64,000 bases of DNA from an uncultured Bacteroidales bacterium (GTDB taxonomy: Bacteria; Bacteroidota; Bacteroidia; Bacteroidales; Bacteroidaceae), in contig CADCDP010000003.1 in NCBI GenBank assembly GCA_902800305.1, positions 62,001 through 126,000 of the forward strand, written 5' to 3'. Numbering within the stretch: position 1 is the first letter of the stretch; the number at the start of each line of letters is the position of its first letter. Under the pieces are notes generated by a model that had not been told where the DNA came from, ran no database searches, and worked only from the letters and a program-made list of their open reading frames with translations. The position numbers were made by a program, and so were the translations under genes. Shown here piece after piece: positions 36,408-45,933 of this stretch.

Positions 36408-39400
36408 TTACAATTCCTTTCCAAGAATGATATTCACCAAAGTGGTCACATCGCTGATATCTACATGCCCATCTTGGTTCACATCAGGTTCGTAGGCATC
36501 GGCAGCATCTTTGCCGAGAATGTTGTTCACCAAGGTAGTCACATCGCTGATATCCACACTTCCGTCATGGTTCACATCGCCACGACGGTAGATAGACTCG
36601 TAGTAGAGCGTGTAGCTTTCCTCCTTACCGATGATGTTATCAGCCAAATGGATGCGGTTATCCACTATTGTCGTATAGTCGGGAAGCACCGTGCGATGAG
36701 TTTGCCAGACATTGTCCGTCAGTTCTTCCCCATCGCTGTTGCGCACCACCTTCACCAGATTCATCGAATGGTTGGTGGGGTCATGGATGACACCATATAC
36801 CCATCCCTCTCTCGAAGCCTTTACATTCAGCACATAATGCCCCTCGCCATCATCAACACAGCTCATGCCACCGCTGACGATTTCGAGGTCTTCAGTACCG
36901 TTGCCTTGGCTGTCCATCACATAGTCTGGCAAGTTGTCCTCATCCTCTATCGTGTTGAGCAGGAAGATGTTACCCGTTGTATTGAACGACGGAGCAGCAC
37001 GACGCATCTTACCATTTCCCCCATTGAATCGAGTCAGAGAACCTTTCACCGAACGTGTCAGTTCTCGTACACCGTCCAGCGTGATGAGGTCAAATTCTCG
37101 TCCATAGTTAGAGCCTTTAGTCATCACGGCATTGTAGTTGGACACATGTGCCGACACACTGCTGTAGAACCACCATCGTGCCATCACGTTCTGTCCCGCG
37201 GCGATGCGTCCGAGGTCGAGATTGTTGAAGTTATAGTTGCCAGCCTTACCGTCCACCGTCGTGTAGAGTTTTGTAAACTGAACTGGTAAGTTATTGGCAT
37301 TGTCCACCACTTCTGGGTCACTTGTCTCAATCCGAAGGTTCAGTGCCTCACCCGCACCCTTGTTCTGGATGAGCAGAGCAAATTCCACAGGTTCCCAAGG
37401 CTCCACCTCTTCCGTCAATGGGTCGTCAGATACAAAGTCACGCTGCACGAAATAGGTCAGATGCAAGTCAGGCGACGGATTCACAGTCAACTTCGTCTGC
37501 ATCAGCTCCTGTGTGATGAGTTTTCCCGTTGCCACATCGCGGTAGGTCACCGTACCTCCAAACAGATAGTTGACTGGCTTCGTCGGAGCCGTCTCCTTCG
37601 AAGGCACATACAGCACAGTAGCCTTTCCCGTTTCCGAGGCATCCAGCGTCCAGTTGTCCGAATGACTCCATTTGCCGCCACCCACAAAGTTGATGGCAAA
37701 CAAGTCGGAAGCATCTTCGCCATCGGTCGTCTTCACCGTCGGCATCAACGTAATGTGCTCAATGCCATCCATCTGCAAATTTTCCACCGTCAGATGACCT
37801 TCGAAAGCTTCACGTTCCAGGAAGAACGTCTGTTCAAACTGCAAGCGAACACGGTTGTCCACACTTTGAGTGTAGTCACGCACATTCACCACAGGGAAAT
37901 CGATGCCACTACTTGAGCTATACGATCCTCCCAAATCCACTAAGCCTCCCGTCACGGGTATGTGCACACTTGACGAAGAGTTGCCATCATCCGAACGACC
38001 ACTACCCCATCCAGGCAGATGGATGGGCACATCATCATGGCATCCCACTTGAGCCGCATACATTTCCTTACTCCAGTGAGTCTCACCACGCAGTTGGTAG
38101 GCATAGTGCATCACGATACCTCCAAAGTAGCTCTCAGCCTTGCCCTCAGGGCCTTCATATTCCACCACCACATCGTAACTCTCATTCGGATAGAGCACGT
38201 CAGGATAGTCACTCTTCACCGTAAAGGTGTAGCCGTCGATAGTCGGAAACTCCAGATAAGGCATGTAAGCCGTTAAGCGTCCCTTGTTAGTCAATCGGAT
38301 GGAATACGTGTTCAGTCCGCATCCCCAGTTGGCAGGCAGTGTCGGCACCACGATGGCCTGTGGTACGTTTGGAACGATGTCCATATAAAGGACAGTCTGA
38401 TACTCGTCCGTCACCGTCGTCCGCTCCACCGTGTAGGTCATCTTCACCACCTGATAGTTCAAGAACACCTCCAGCGCATTCACTTCGCCAGGATTCACCG
38501 TGACAGTCTTCTCTGCATAGTAGTGGTCGTCGGCAGTCACATACACATAATACGTACCTTCCTTCAGATGTTCCATCGTGAAGAGTCCATCCGTACCCGT
38601 CGTACCCGTCGCCACAACTTCCTTCGTCAAACTATTGGTCAGACGCACCGTAGCACCAGCCACATGAGGGCCATCCACTTCATCGTCTGCACCCAGCGTA
38701 TAAGCATCCACCACATCCACCGTCAATGTTCCCTCGTCGGTGCTCACCACCGTAGCCTTCACAGGCACACTGATGGCTGCCCCATGCTCAGGGGTCAGCT
38801 TCACATACGACGTGTAAGTGCCATCCACCAGCAAATCCTCCCGTCCCGTCAGCGTCAGCGTCAACGTCGTCTGCTCATCCTTTTCCAACGAGGCCAACAT
38901 TGCCGTTGTAGCTGTCAACCAAGGCGTGTTCGTGGGACATTCCACCGTGATGTCGCCAGTCGCTGCCAAACCCGTGTTCGCCACCTCTAATGTCCACTGA
39001 CGCACACCTTGCTTATAGAGCGTGGTCTTCACACCATCTTTCTTACTCACATTCGTCGTCAACTGGCATTGCGGTGCACGACTATAGTAATTGAATTTGA
39101 GTTGGCTTTCTGCCACAGTCACACCTTCACCATTCTTACCAGCCACTTTGAACTCACCCACCATATAGTTCCGACCTTCACTCACCGTTTTGGGCACAAT
39201 CCGATAGTGAACCGTCGTCGTGGCTCCACCCTGCAAGGTCGATGCCCCGCTCAGCGTCACCGTCCAATCCGCAGGTAGGTTGGCCATCCTGTACGAAAGA
39301 TTGTAAAGCGGTTCCTCTCCCAGATTCGTCACCATCAAATCCCCTTCGGTAGCCACACCTTTGGTCATGTTTAGCGTCAGCACACCACCCTCATAGTTCT

Positions 39401-42272
39401 TCTCTATCTTCAGTGCCGACACCCCGAAACGTGCTTGAAATTCGGCATCCTTGTCGCCCTCGCAACACACGCCCAGACCATAGCTGCCACCATAGTTCGA
39501 ACTGAGTGTGTAGGTCAGGGCGAACCTGCCCTCATTGTCCAAAGTCGCCGAACCCATCAACTTACGGTCATTCCGGCTGTCCACCACATAGATGTCCACC
39601 TTCTTGCCCTCCATCAGCACCCCCGAAGCGGCATTGTCCATCCGTCCGCTGATGCTCATTTCGTTCCCTTGACTGTAAGTTTCGCGGTCAGTCGTTAACA
39701 TCTCGGCCACAAACGGAGGTCTCAGATAGAGCGGAGCCGTAGCCCCCATGCCATTCTGCTTGTTCAGTTCCTCCGTCTCCCCTACGAAGTTCAGCCAGCC
39801 GAACACGTAGTACTGCCTTTCCTCCATGCCATAGGGCAACGGCACCGTGAAAGTCATCTCCTCCGCCTCTCCTGCCGCTACCGCCTTCGTGGTTCTCTGG
39901 TTATCCAGCACCCAATGAGGTGAACTCTGATAGGTAGTGTAGCGGAACACCCTGTCGGTGGTCAGGAAGAATCGCACTGGCACATCTGCGGGCAACGTGG
40001 CCGTTCCTTGGTTTTGCACACGGAGCGTCACCGCCAACGTCTGTCCACCATAAGCCTCACTCACCGCCAACGTCGGAGCGTCCTTCAGCACACCATCAGG
40101 CTGCGTCTGGTCGCTCACGAGGAACATGCACGACGTAGGCTCATAGCCCTCAGCTTCAGCCACGACACTGCAATAGTGGTCATCGTCCGCCGTGACGTTC
40201 ACCAAAGCCTCGGCCGTGAACGTGGCAGACGACTTTCCTTGCGGAATCGTCACCGTCGGGGTCGAAAGCACCACCTGTTCGTCCTCACACGTCAACTGCA
40301 CCACGGCATCCCCCAAGGTCGTATTGCGCGATACGGTCACCGTCACAGCAGCACCACCTTCGGCCAACTGACCCCTATTCGACTGCAACTTCAGCACTCG
40401 GTCGGTGTCATCGTCCGTCACCGTCAACTGCACCGTGCAACGTGAGTCGCTACCTTCAGCCGCTGGTTTTTCCGTCACAGCATCCAGAGCAGCCACCGTC
40501 AACACCCAAGTGCGCTGCCCCCCTACCGTCGAATTGTCCTCCACGCTCACAGGAATGGTCACCGACGAGCGTCCAGCAGGAATGATGTTATATTGTGAAT
40601 CGAAATACAATTCTGCACCAGCGTTCGACTCTACCTTCACCGTTAGATTCTCCACCGTATTGCCCTCACGAGTGATGGTCAGCATGGTTGCCCTATAGCC
40701 GTCACCCTCCGAAATAATGGGGCGCGACAACGTGGCAGTCAGTTTCGGCCAGTCGTTATCCCTGACGAGAATAACACACTTCGAAGTTTCGAACCCCGAA
40801 GCCTTCGCCGTGAATGTAACCGTCTCATCTACTCTCGGATAATTGTCTTCCACGATGTCCGTCGTGGCCGTGGCCGACAGCTGTCCCGCAGGAATCGTGA
40901 TGGAACGCACAGACGGAGAGAAGCGGTTAGCCGAAGTCTTGCCAATCTCCACCTTCAAGTCGTTGTCCAACACCTGACCGATGGTGGCAGTCAGCGTCAC
41001 CGTTTCCCCTTCAGTATAGAGCACCTTGTCCGTGGTGAGCGTCAACGCATAATTGTCATTATCCTCCACATCCACGTTCATGCTCACTTCGGCATAGCCA
41101 TTGCCCTCTGCCTTTACTTCCGTGCGATACTGCGCATTCACCGTCGTATTGTCATCAGCCTTCACGGTAAATGTGGCTCCCGACTTTCCAGCCTTGATGG
41201 TCACCGACGAGGGCAACGTCAGCATCATCTCGCCATGCGTGTTCTGCTCGCTCAGCGTGAATGTCTCATCCATCGACCAGTCACCCGAACGGGTTAGCGT
41301 CACCGATTTTGACTTTCCTTCCGTCAACACAATACGGCTCTCACTCAAGAAAAGTTTCTTGGTCAGCATTTTCGTGTCCTCCGACACCGTCGTGTTGTTA
41401 CCTTGATCGGCAATCAGTTCTCCCGTCTTTTTCAGTGGCACAAGCTCCACTACAGCCCTCACCTCACCGTCGGTCTTCATCACCTTCGGCAAAGTCAGTT
41501 CGTAACGGCGTGTCACACTGGCATTTGTATCCAACGTGTTCCCATAATTATGCGAACCCACATACACGCGCTGTCCCATGGCATCCTCCAGATAGACCTT
41601 TTCCGTCCATCCGTCGCCACTCTCACCTGTACCTTGATTCCGCACCTCGAAACTCAGTCCCAACATGCCATTGGGTTCCAACTCGTCGCCAGCACCCGTC
41701 ATTTGGAGTTCTGTCATCACCAAATCCGGCGTAGGCGTTCTAAGTACCGTGAACGTCGCCTCCGAAGTTCTCGAAGTAGCCAGATTCCGTCCCGTCAGAT
41801 GCGTCAACACGATGTTCGACAGCTTCACGGGAAAGGCATCTTCAGCCTGTGCATCCTCCGCTATCTGGATAGGGAAACGCATCAACAACCCAGCATTACC
41901 TCGAAGAGGCTTATTCTGGAGCGACATCACCACGACGGTGTAGCTGGTGTTCGACCGCTTTCGGAGCGAAAAGGTGTGTCCGTTGCTGCGCGTATCCATC
42001 AGCACCACGTCACTCGCTCCCTTAGCGTAAGGAAGCGTGATGTCGAACTGTGCCCCCACGATGTCGTCGCTATTCTCCAAATAGATGGGCAGAAATGCCT
42101 CCTTACCTGCAGCGGCAGTAAAATCTGCCACACGCAATATATTCTGCGCCAAGGCTGTAGTGGGGGCACAAAAAGCACACGCCCAAACAGCCACCAGAGA
42201 AAACAGTTTAATGATACTAACCTCTTTAAACTGTAAACTGTAACCTTTAAACTTTACAAAACTTACATTCAT
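36408..42272 (-). CDS. Giant secreted protein with cohesin-like start, Calx-beta repeats and dockerin end
   Basis: 1954 residues. A long signal peptide ends at ALA-Q43. Residues 44-175 (VADFTAAAGKEAFLPIYLEN, IVGAQFDITLPYAKG, GLLMRFPIQI) look like a cohesin-type beta-sandwich. CARDB-like (178-300) and Calx-beta-like repeats (about 300-720; TLTEGxxVTLT and SVTIPAGxSSxTxxV patterns, DNDNYAL/DDDTDRVL joints) follow, then further CARDB/NPCBM-like sandwiches, a carboxypeptidase-regulatory-like fold (about 1185-1290) and unrecognised beta domains. The last 59 residues are two perfect dockerin-type calcium loops, DVNHDGSVDISD and DVNQDGHVDISD, each with TTLVNxILGK helices. No catalytic domain is seen. 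The first 16 codons come from half of repeat element A. It is the last gene of a three-gene operon. Confidence 0.78.
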   Translation of the reverse strand: MNVSFVKFKGYSLQFKEVSIIKLFSLVAVWACAFCAPTTALAQNILRVADFTAAAGKEAFLPIYLENSDDIVGAQFDITLPYAKGASDVVLMDTRSNGHTFSLRKRSNTSYTVVVMSLQNKPLRGNAGLLMRFPIQIAEDAQAEDAFPVKLSNIVLTHLTGRNLATSRTSEATFTVLRTPTPDLVMTELQMTGAGDELEPNGMLGLSFEVRNQGTGESGDGWTEKVYLEDAMGQRVYVGSHNYGNTLDTNASVTRRYELTLPKVMKTDGEVRAVVELVPLKKTGELIADQGNNTTVSEDTKMLTKKLFLSESRIVLTEGKSKSVTLTRSGDWSMDETFTLSEQNTHGEMMLTLPSSVTIKAGKSGATFTVKADDNTTVNAQYRTEVKAEGNGYAEVSMNVDVEDNDNYALTLTTDKVLYTEGETVTLTATIGQVLDNDLKVEIGKTSANRFSPSVRSITIPAGQLSATATTDIVEDNYPRVDETVTFTAKASGFETSKCVILVRDNDWPKLTATLSRPIISEGDGYRATMLTITREGNTVENLTVKVESNAGAELYFDSQYNIIPAGRSSVTIPVSVEDNSTVGGQRTWVLTVAALDAVTEKPAAEGSDSRCTVQLTVTDDDTDRVLKLQSNRGQLAEGGAAVTVTVSRNTTLGDAVVQLTCEDEQVVLSTPTVTIPQGKSSATFTAEALVNVTADDDHYCSVVAEAEGYEPTSCMFLVSDQTQPDGVLKDAPTLAVSEAYGGQTLAVTLRVQNQGTATLPADVPVRFFLTTDRVFRYTTYQSSPHWVLDNQRTTKAVAAGEAEEMTFTVPLPYGMEERQYYVFGWLNFVGETEELNKQNGMGATAPLYLRPPFVAEMLTTDRETYSQGNEMSISGRMDNAASGVLMEGKKVDIYVVDSRNDRKLMGSATLDNEGRFALTYTLSSNYGGSYGLGVCCEGDKDAEFQARFGVSALKIEKNYEGGVLTLNMTKGVATEGDLMVTNLGEEPLYNLSYRMANLPADWTVTLSGASTLQGGATTTVHYRIVPKTVSEGRNYMVGEFKVAGKNGEGVTVAESQLKFNYYSRAPQCQLTTNVSKKDGVKTTLYKQGVRQWTLEVANTGLAATGDITVECPTNTPWLTATTAMLASLEKDEQTTLTLTLTGREDLLVDGTYTSYVKLTPEHGAAISVPVKATVVSTDEGTLTVDVVDAYTLGADDEVDGPHVAGATVRLTNSLTKEVVATGTTGTDGLFTMEHLKEGTYYVYVTADDHYYAEKTVTVNPGEVNALEVFLNYQVVKMTYTVERTTVTDEYQTVLYMDIVPNVPQAIVVPTLPANWGCGLNTYSIRLTNKGRLTAYMPYLEFPTIDGYTFTVKSDYPDVLYPNESYDVVVEYEGPEGKAESYFGGIVMHYAYQLRGETHWSKEMYAAQVGCHDDVPIHLPGWGSGRSDDGNSSSSVHIPVTGGLVDLGGSYSSSSGIDFPVVNVRDYTQSVDNRVRLQFEQTFFLEREAFEGHLTVENLQMDGIEHITLMPTVKTTDGEDASDLFAINFVGGGKWSHSDNWTLDASETGKATVLYVPSKETAPTKPVNYLFGGTVTYRDVATGKLITQELMQTKLTVNPSPDLHLTYFVQRDFVSDDPLTEEVEPWEPVEFALLIQNKGAGEALNLRIETSDPEVVDNANNLPVQFTKLYTTVDGKAGNYNFNNLDLGRIAAGQNVMARWWFYSSVSAHVSNYNAVMTKGSNYGREFDLITLDGVRELTRSVKGSLTRFNGGNGKMRRAAPSFNTTGNIFLLNTIEDEDNLPDYVMDSQGNGTEDLEIVSGGMSCVDDGEGHYVLNVKASREGWVYGVIHDPTNHSMNLVKVVRNSDGEELTDNVWQTHRTVLPDYTTIVDNRIHLADNIIGKEESYTLYYESIYRRGDVNHDGSVDISDVTTLVNNILGKDAADAYEPDVNQDGHVDISDVTTLVNIILGKEL
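42221..42261. repeat. Half copy of repeat element A at the start of the 1954-codon gene
   Basis: This stretch matches the right arm of element A at 10610-10650 and 60576-60616. On the minus strand it is the coding sequence for VKFKGYSLQFKEV, just inside the N-terminus of the giant protein. Confidence 0.75.
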
Positions 42273-42288
42273 ACGATTACATAATTTA

Positions 42289-45200
42289 TTACGGTTCTAC
42301 GGCTATGCTGTTTTGAGCGATTTCTATGTCCGTCATTCCATCGGAGTCTATCATCACATCGACATCCTCAGCCTCCGGACTGCTGGCTTGTACAGCGTTC
42401 AAGACACCTTCGCCGCTCATACGGAGAATCTCAGTCGTGCCGACGGGGATGGTGTCACCCGTAGGCGAGAAGATGAGTAGGCGCACACCGTTGGACGTGT
42501 TGCGGGTCTGCATGGAGAATCGGCGAGCATTGAGCAAGAGCTTGACTTGCTGGGCGGTCACACCCTCCAGCTCCACGTCAATAGCAGCCACTTCTTCCTC
42601 TGAGGTCAGCGTCACCACATTACCATCTACCGAGAATACATTGGGCGAAAGCACGAATGACCGTCTATGCACTCGGCGCATCTTGCTTCCGAAGTTCTGC
42701 GGCTCGTCGTTCGTCTCCAGCACAATGTTCACCGTGCAGACGATGTCCTGAATGTTGATGTAGCCAGCCTCTTCCTCCTCGTCGGTGTAGGTGTTGGCAG
42801 CCGTTACACCGAAAGTCGTCTTGTTGTTTGTGTCGATGACATAGTTAAGTGTCCGCTGCACATCGTTCACATCCACCCATCCGTTCAGGTTGGCATCGCC
42901 CATCGTGAAGTGCATCCGTGCCGGATAGACTGACTGGTACGCCACATCGTTGCTGCTCGACGGACGCACTGTCACGTCTTCGTCCTGCAAAGCAGTCTGT
43001 TTCCAAGCGTTGGAGGCAAAAGTGTAAACTTCGTTGACAGCCGACCATGAAAGATTGCCATACACTGTTCCTGTGAGGCTACACACCTGCAATGAAGGAT
43101 GTTCTGTGAACGTCTGCTTCGCATGGTTGTAGCTGACCATCGAGGGCAGCGTCAATGTGATGCCCTGCCCTATTGCCATTGTCTGGGTGGCTAATACATC
43201 CAGCCCTGGATAGGTTGTGGCATTGTTGTAAATACGATGCTGATAGTTCAGCGTCAGTGATGTGATGTGTGTAGGCAGCGGTGCTGACAGCTCGTCGATT
43301 TGGTTGTAGCCCAAATTAAGCGTTGTCAGTGCTGTCATTCCGCCCAGAAAGGCTGCCGGGTCGCCTGTCAAGGCGTTGCGGCTCAGGTTCAGCCCTGTAA
43401 GCCGTGGTAATGCCACGGCACACTCAGACGAGAGAACACCCGTCAGTCCGCGTCCCTGCAGGTTGATGGCGGTCACGCAACCGTCGGTGTCGAAGGTTAC
43501 ACCGCTCCAGTTGTCCTTCTTAATGAGGGTCGATTCCACATTCCACTTCGTGCCATTCCAATTATCTCCACCCAAGCTGTTGTAAAGTTGACGCAAGGCG
43601 ATGAGGTCAGAAGCGTTCACATAGAACGGTTTCAGTTCGGCGGTCGAAGAAAGCAGACGGTTGTTGTCATCGTTGCTCTCCAACACCTTCCTCTGCACGT
43701 CGGTAGCCACGAACACACGCAACAGGCCGCTTTCCACGTCGGGCACGGTCAGCGTGAAGGTCACATCGTAGCTTTCGCCCACGGCTAAGGCACCCTTGTG
43801 GGTCAAGTCGCCCGCAGCCACAGCCTTGGTAAAGTCCTCGCTATCTACCGTGTAATAGAGGCGGTCTGTCCACTGAGTCTCGGTCGTGTTACCCACACCC
43901 GTGTTGCTGATGGTGGCGTTCACGGTGATGGTGTTGCCAGCCTCAGCCCCTTCGGGGAGCGTGACGGTTGTTACGGTGAGGTCGGGCAGCAGTCGTCCCG
44001 TCAGTGTCATGGTTGGGCTAGTCAGCTCATCGCAGAAGCCAATGGCAGTCACTGTCCAAGTGTAAGTATATCCTGTCACCACCGTCAAAACGTATGAGTT
44101 GGTGGTCACGTCCACCGTCTCTACCGTCGGTTCCGTACCTTCCTCGGCATCGGTCGGAAGCGACGAAATGGTCAGTCGGTTGCCGCCTACGGCATCACCC
44201 ACCTCGTTCCATTTCAGCGTTGTCTTGCCAGGGTCGAGACTACTGCCCGCCGCAGGAGTGAGACCACTGAAGGATTGGGTGGTCACTTTCGCATGTACAT
44301 ATATATAATAAGTATAGCTCGTCAGAACGTGTCCACCTTGGTCGCTCAGCGTCACTTCGTATGCCAGCGAGTCCAGTTTTGTACCGCTGTTAGCAAGAGT
44401 CATAGCGGGCAGGTCACCCACACCGTTCAGCATATAGCCGCTCAAGGTCGTGCCTTCGTGAGGTTGAGCCACCCACGATGCGTTGATGGCAGAACTGATG
44501 CCCGACAGAGCCACAGCCGTCGTCTCGCCGTCAGCACACACCTCGTCGTGACGGAAGGAAGCCGCCGTGAAGTCGTAGGACGTACCGTTGATGAGCAGCG
44601 CCACATTCTCAGTCGTGGTGTGGGCAAAGAGGTCTATCACGGTGGGCAGTCCCTCGTCGGTAGTGGTCACACTCATCGTATTGCCCGACCCTTCGGCAGC
44701 GGTGAAGCTAATGGTCTTCTCTGTGCGTGGAGTGTCGGTAATGTCGAGACTCTCAGCCGTAGCAGAAAGCAGTGCCAGCGTCTCGTCGGTGGTGGCATCG
44801 AGGGTATAGTCAGTATTGGTGGTGGTCACAGAGAGCGTGATGTCGTCGCCCACACCCCGTTCGGCAAAGTCACTGAAGGCATCGTCCAACGACTGGTAGT
44901 TTCGTGCCACAGCATCTGTCTCAGCCTCAGCATTGAGGGTGTAGTGCCCTTCGGCATCCACCATCACCACATAGTCCAATGTAGGACTCCAACCGCCCGT
45001 GGTGCCTCGGAAGCGCACAAACAGGGTGCAGTCGCCATGAACCTTCCCCGAAGGAAGTTCCACATCTTCCAAAGTCACCTCCTGTCCTAGGGTGATGCTG
45101 ATGGGAGTACCCTTGCCAAAGCCTGGGTCTTCGTTCCAGAAATACTCGGCACCCACGATTTCTTCGTTGCCCATCGTGCGTGGCACGGTCACAGGTCTGG

Positions 45201-45933
45201 ATATCGTAGGACTCCAACCCATGCCACCGTAGATGCGGAAGCCTAAAAGGTGCTCTCCAGGGGTGAGTCCGTCTGTGGGGATAGAGAGATTGTCCATGGT
45301 CAGCTCTGCCTGATGGGCAGGGATGGCAATCGGCGTACCCTTACCCAAACCAGGGTCTTCGTCCCAAAAGTATTCAGCGCCCGTCACATCGGATTCACTT
45401 TGTTCTCGCGGCACGAGCACCGTCCTTACGATGGTGGGACACCAGCCTGTGCCACAAAAAGCACGGAAGCCTAACAAGTGTTCGCCAGGAGTGAGTCCGT
45501 CAGTAGGGATAGAGAGGTTTTCCATCGTCAGTTTCTCCCCATGAGTGGGTACAGTCAGCAGAGTAGCACGACCGAAACCAGGGTCTTCGTCCCAGAAGTA
45601 CTCCATCGCCTGAATGGTAGAAGAAGACGATGATGCTGGCACAAGGAACGATCGCACCAGCGTAGGCGCATAGAAAGTGGCATCGCTCGTTTGGCGATAG
45701 GCACGCACACCGATGGTGTGGCTGCCCGGAGCGAGACCTGTGGTGACAGGACTGAATTGCACGTTGCCCTCAGCGTCGGGCACCACACCTGTCAGCTGCA
45801 TGGCTTTACCCATTCCGGGGTCGGAGTCGAAGAAATACTCCACACCCACCTGAGCATGAGCCATCCACACCACCGATGCCGCCATCGCCACTGCCACCAT
45901 GCGCAGTGTCTGTAGGCGTATCGGATTATTCAT
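42289..45933 (-). CDS. Secreted protein with EYFWDEDPG repeats, CARDB, LRR and dockerin-like region
   Basis: About 1214 residues; the start at 45933 (MNNPIRLQTLRMVAVAMAAS...AHA) gives a clean signal peptide and an 8-nt overlap with the upstream gene. Four repeats of about 75 residues begin near 29, 110, 183 and 260, with VEYFFDSDPG, MEYFWDEDPG, AEYFWDEDPG and AEYFWNEDPG. Beta-sandwich and Fn3-like regions follow, then a CARDB domain (about 650-765), a short leucine-rich repeat (about 828-895; LTGLNLSRNALTG, LTTLNLGYNQI), a dockerin-like pair (about 1012-1078; GDANLNGWVDVNDV and AGYINIQDIVCTVNIVL, the second with degenerate calcium ligands) and a C-terminal sandwich of about 130 residues. No enzyme motif is visible. 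It is probably surface or matrix material. Confidence 0.75.
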   Translation of the reverse strand: MNNPIRLQTLRMVAVAMAASVVWMAHAQVGVEYFFDSDPGMGKAMQLTGVVPDAEGNVQFSPVTTGLAPGSHTIGVRAYRQTSDATFYAPTLVRSFLVPASSSSSTIQAMEYFWDEDPGFGRATLLTVPTHGEKLTMENLSIPTDGLTPGEHLLGFRAFCGTGWCPTIVRTVLVPREQSESDVTGAEYFWDEDPGLGKGTPIAIPAHQAELTMDNLSIPTDGLTPGEHLLGFRIYGGMGWSPTISRPVTVPRTMGNEEIVGAEYFWNEDPGFGKGTPISITLGQEVTLEDVELPSGKVHGDCTLFVRFRGTTGGWSPTLDYVVMVDAEGHYTLNAEAETDAVARNYQSLDDAFSDFAERGVGDDITLSVTTTNTDYTLDATTDETLALLSATAESLDITDTPRTEKTISFTAAEGSGNTMSVTTTDEGLPTVIDLFAHTTTENVALLINGTSYDFTAASFRHDEVCADGETTAVALSGISSAINASWVAQPHEGTTLSGYMLNGVGDLPAMTLANSGTKLDSLAYEVTLSDQGGHVLTSYTYYIYVHAKVTTQSFSGLTPAAGSSLDPGKTTLKWNEVGDAVGGNRLTISSLPTDAEEGTEPTVETVDVTTNSYVLTVVTGYTYTWTVTAIGFCDELTSPTMTLTGRLLPDLTVTTVTLPEGAEAGNTITVNATISNTGVGNTTETQWTDRLYYTVDSEDFTKAVAAGDLTHKGALAVGESYDVTFTLTVPDVESGLLRVFVATDVQRKVLESNDDNNRLLSSTAELKPFYVNASDLIALRQLYNSLGGDNWNGTKWNVESTLIKKDNWSGVTFDTDGCVTAINLQGRGLTGVLSSECAVALPRLTGLNLSRNALTGDPAAFLGGMTALTTLNLGYNQIDELSAPLPTHITSLTLNYQHRIYNNATTYPGLDVLATQTMAIGQGITLTLPSMVSYNHAKQTFTEHPSLQVCSLTGTVYGNLSWSAVNEVYTFASNAWKQTALQDEDVTVRPSSSNDVAYQSVYPARMHFTMGDANLNGWVDVNDVQRTLNYVIDTNNKTTFGVTAANTYTDEEEEAGYINIQDIVCTVNIVLETNDEPQNFGSKMRRVHRRSFVLSPNVFSVDGNVVTLTSEEEVAAIDVELEGVTAQQVKLLLNARRFSMQTRNTSNGVRLLIFSPTGDTIPVGTTEILRMSGEGVLNAVQASSPEAEDVDVMIDSDGMTDIEIAQNSIAVEP

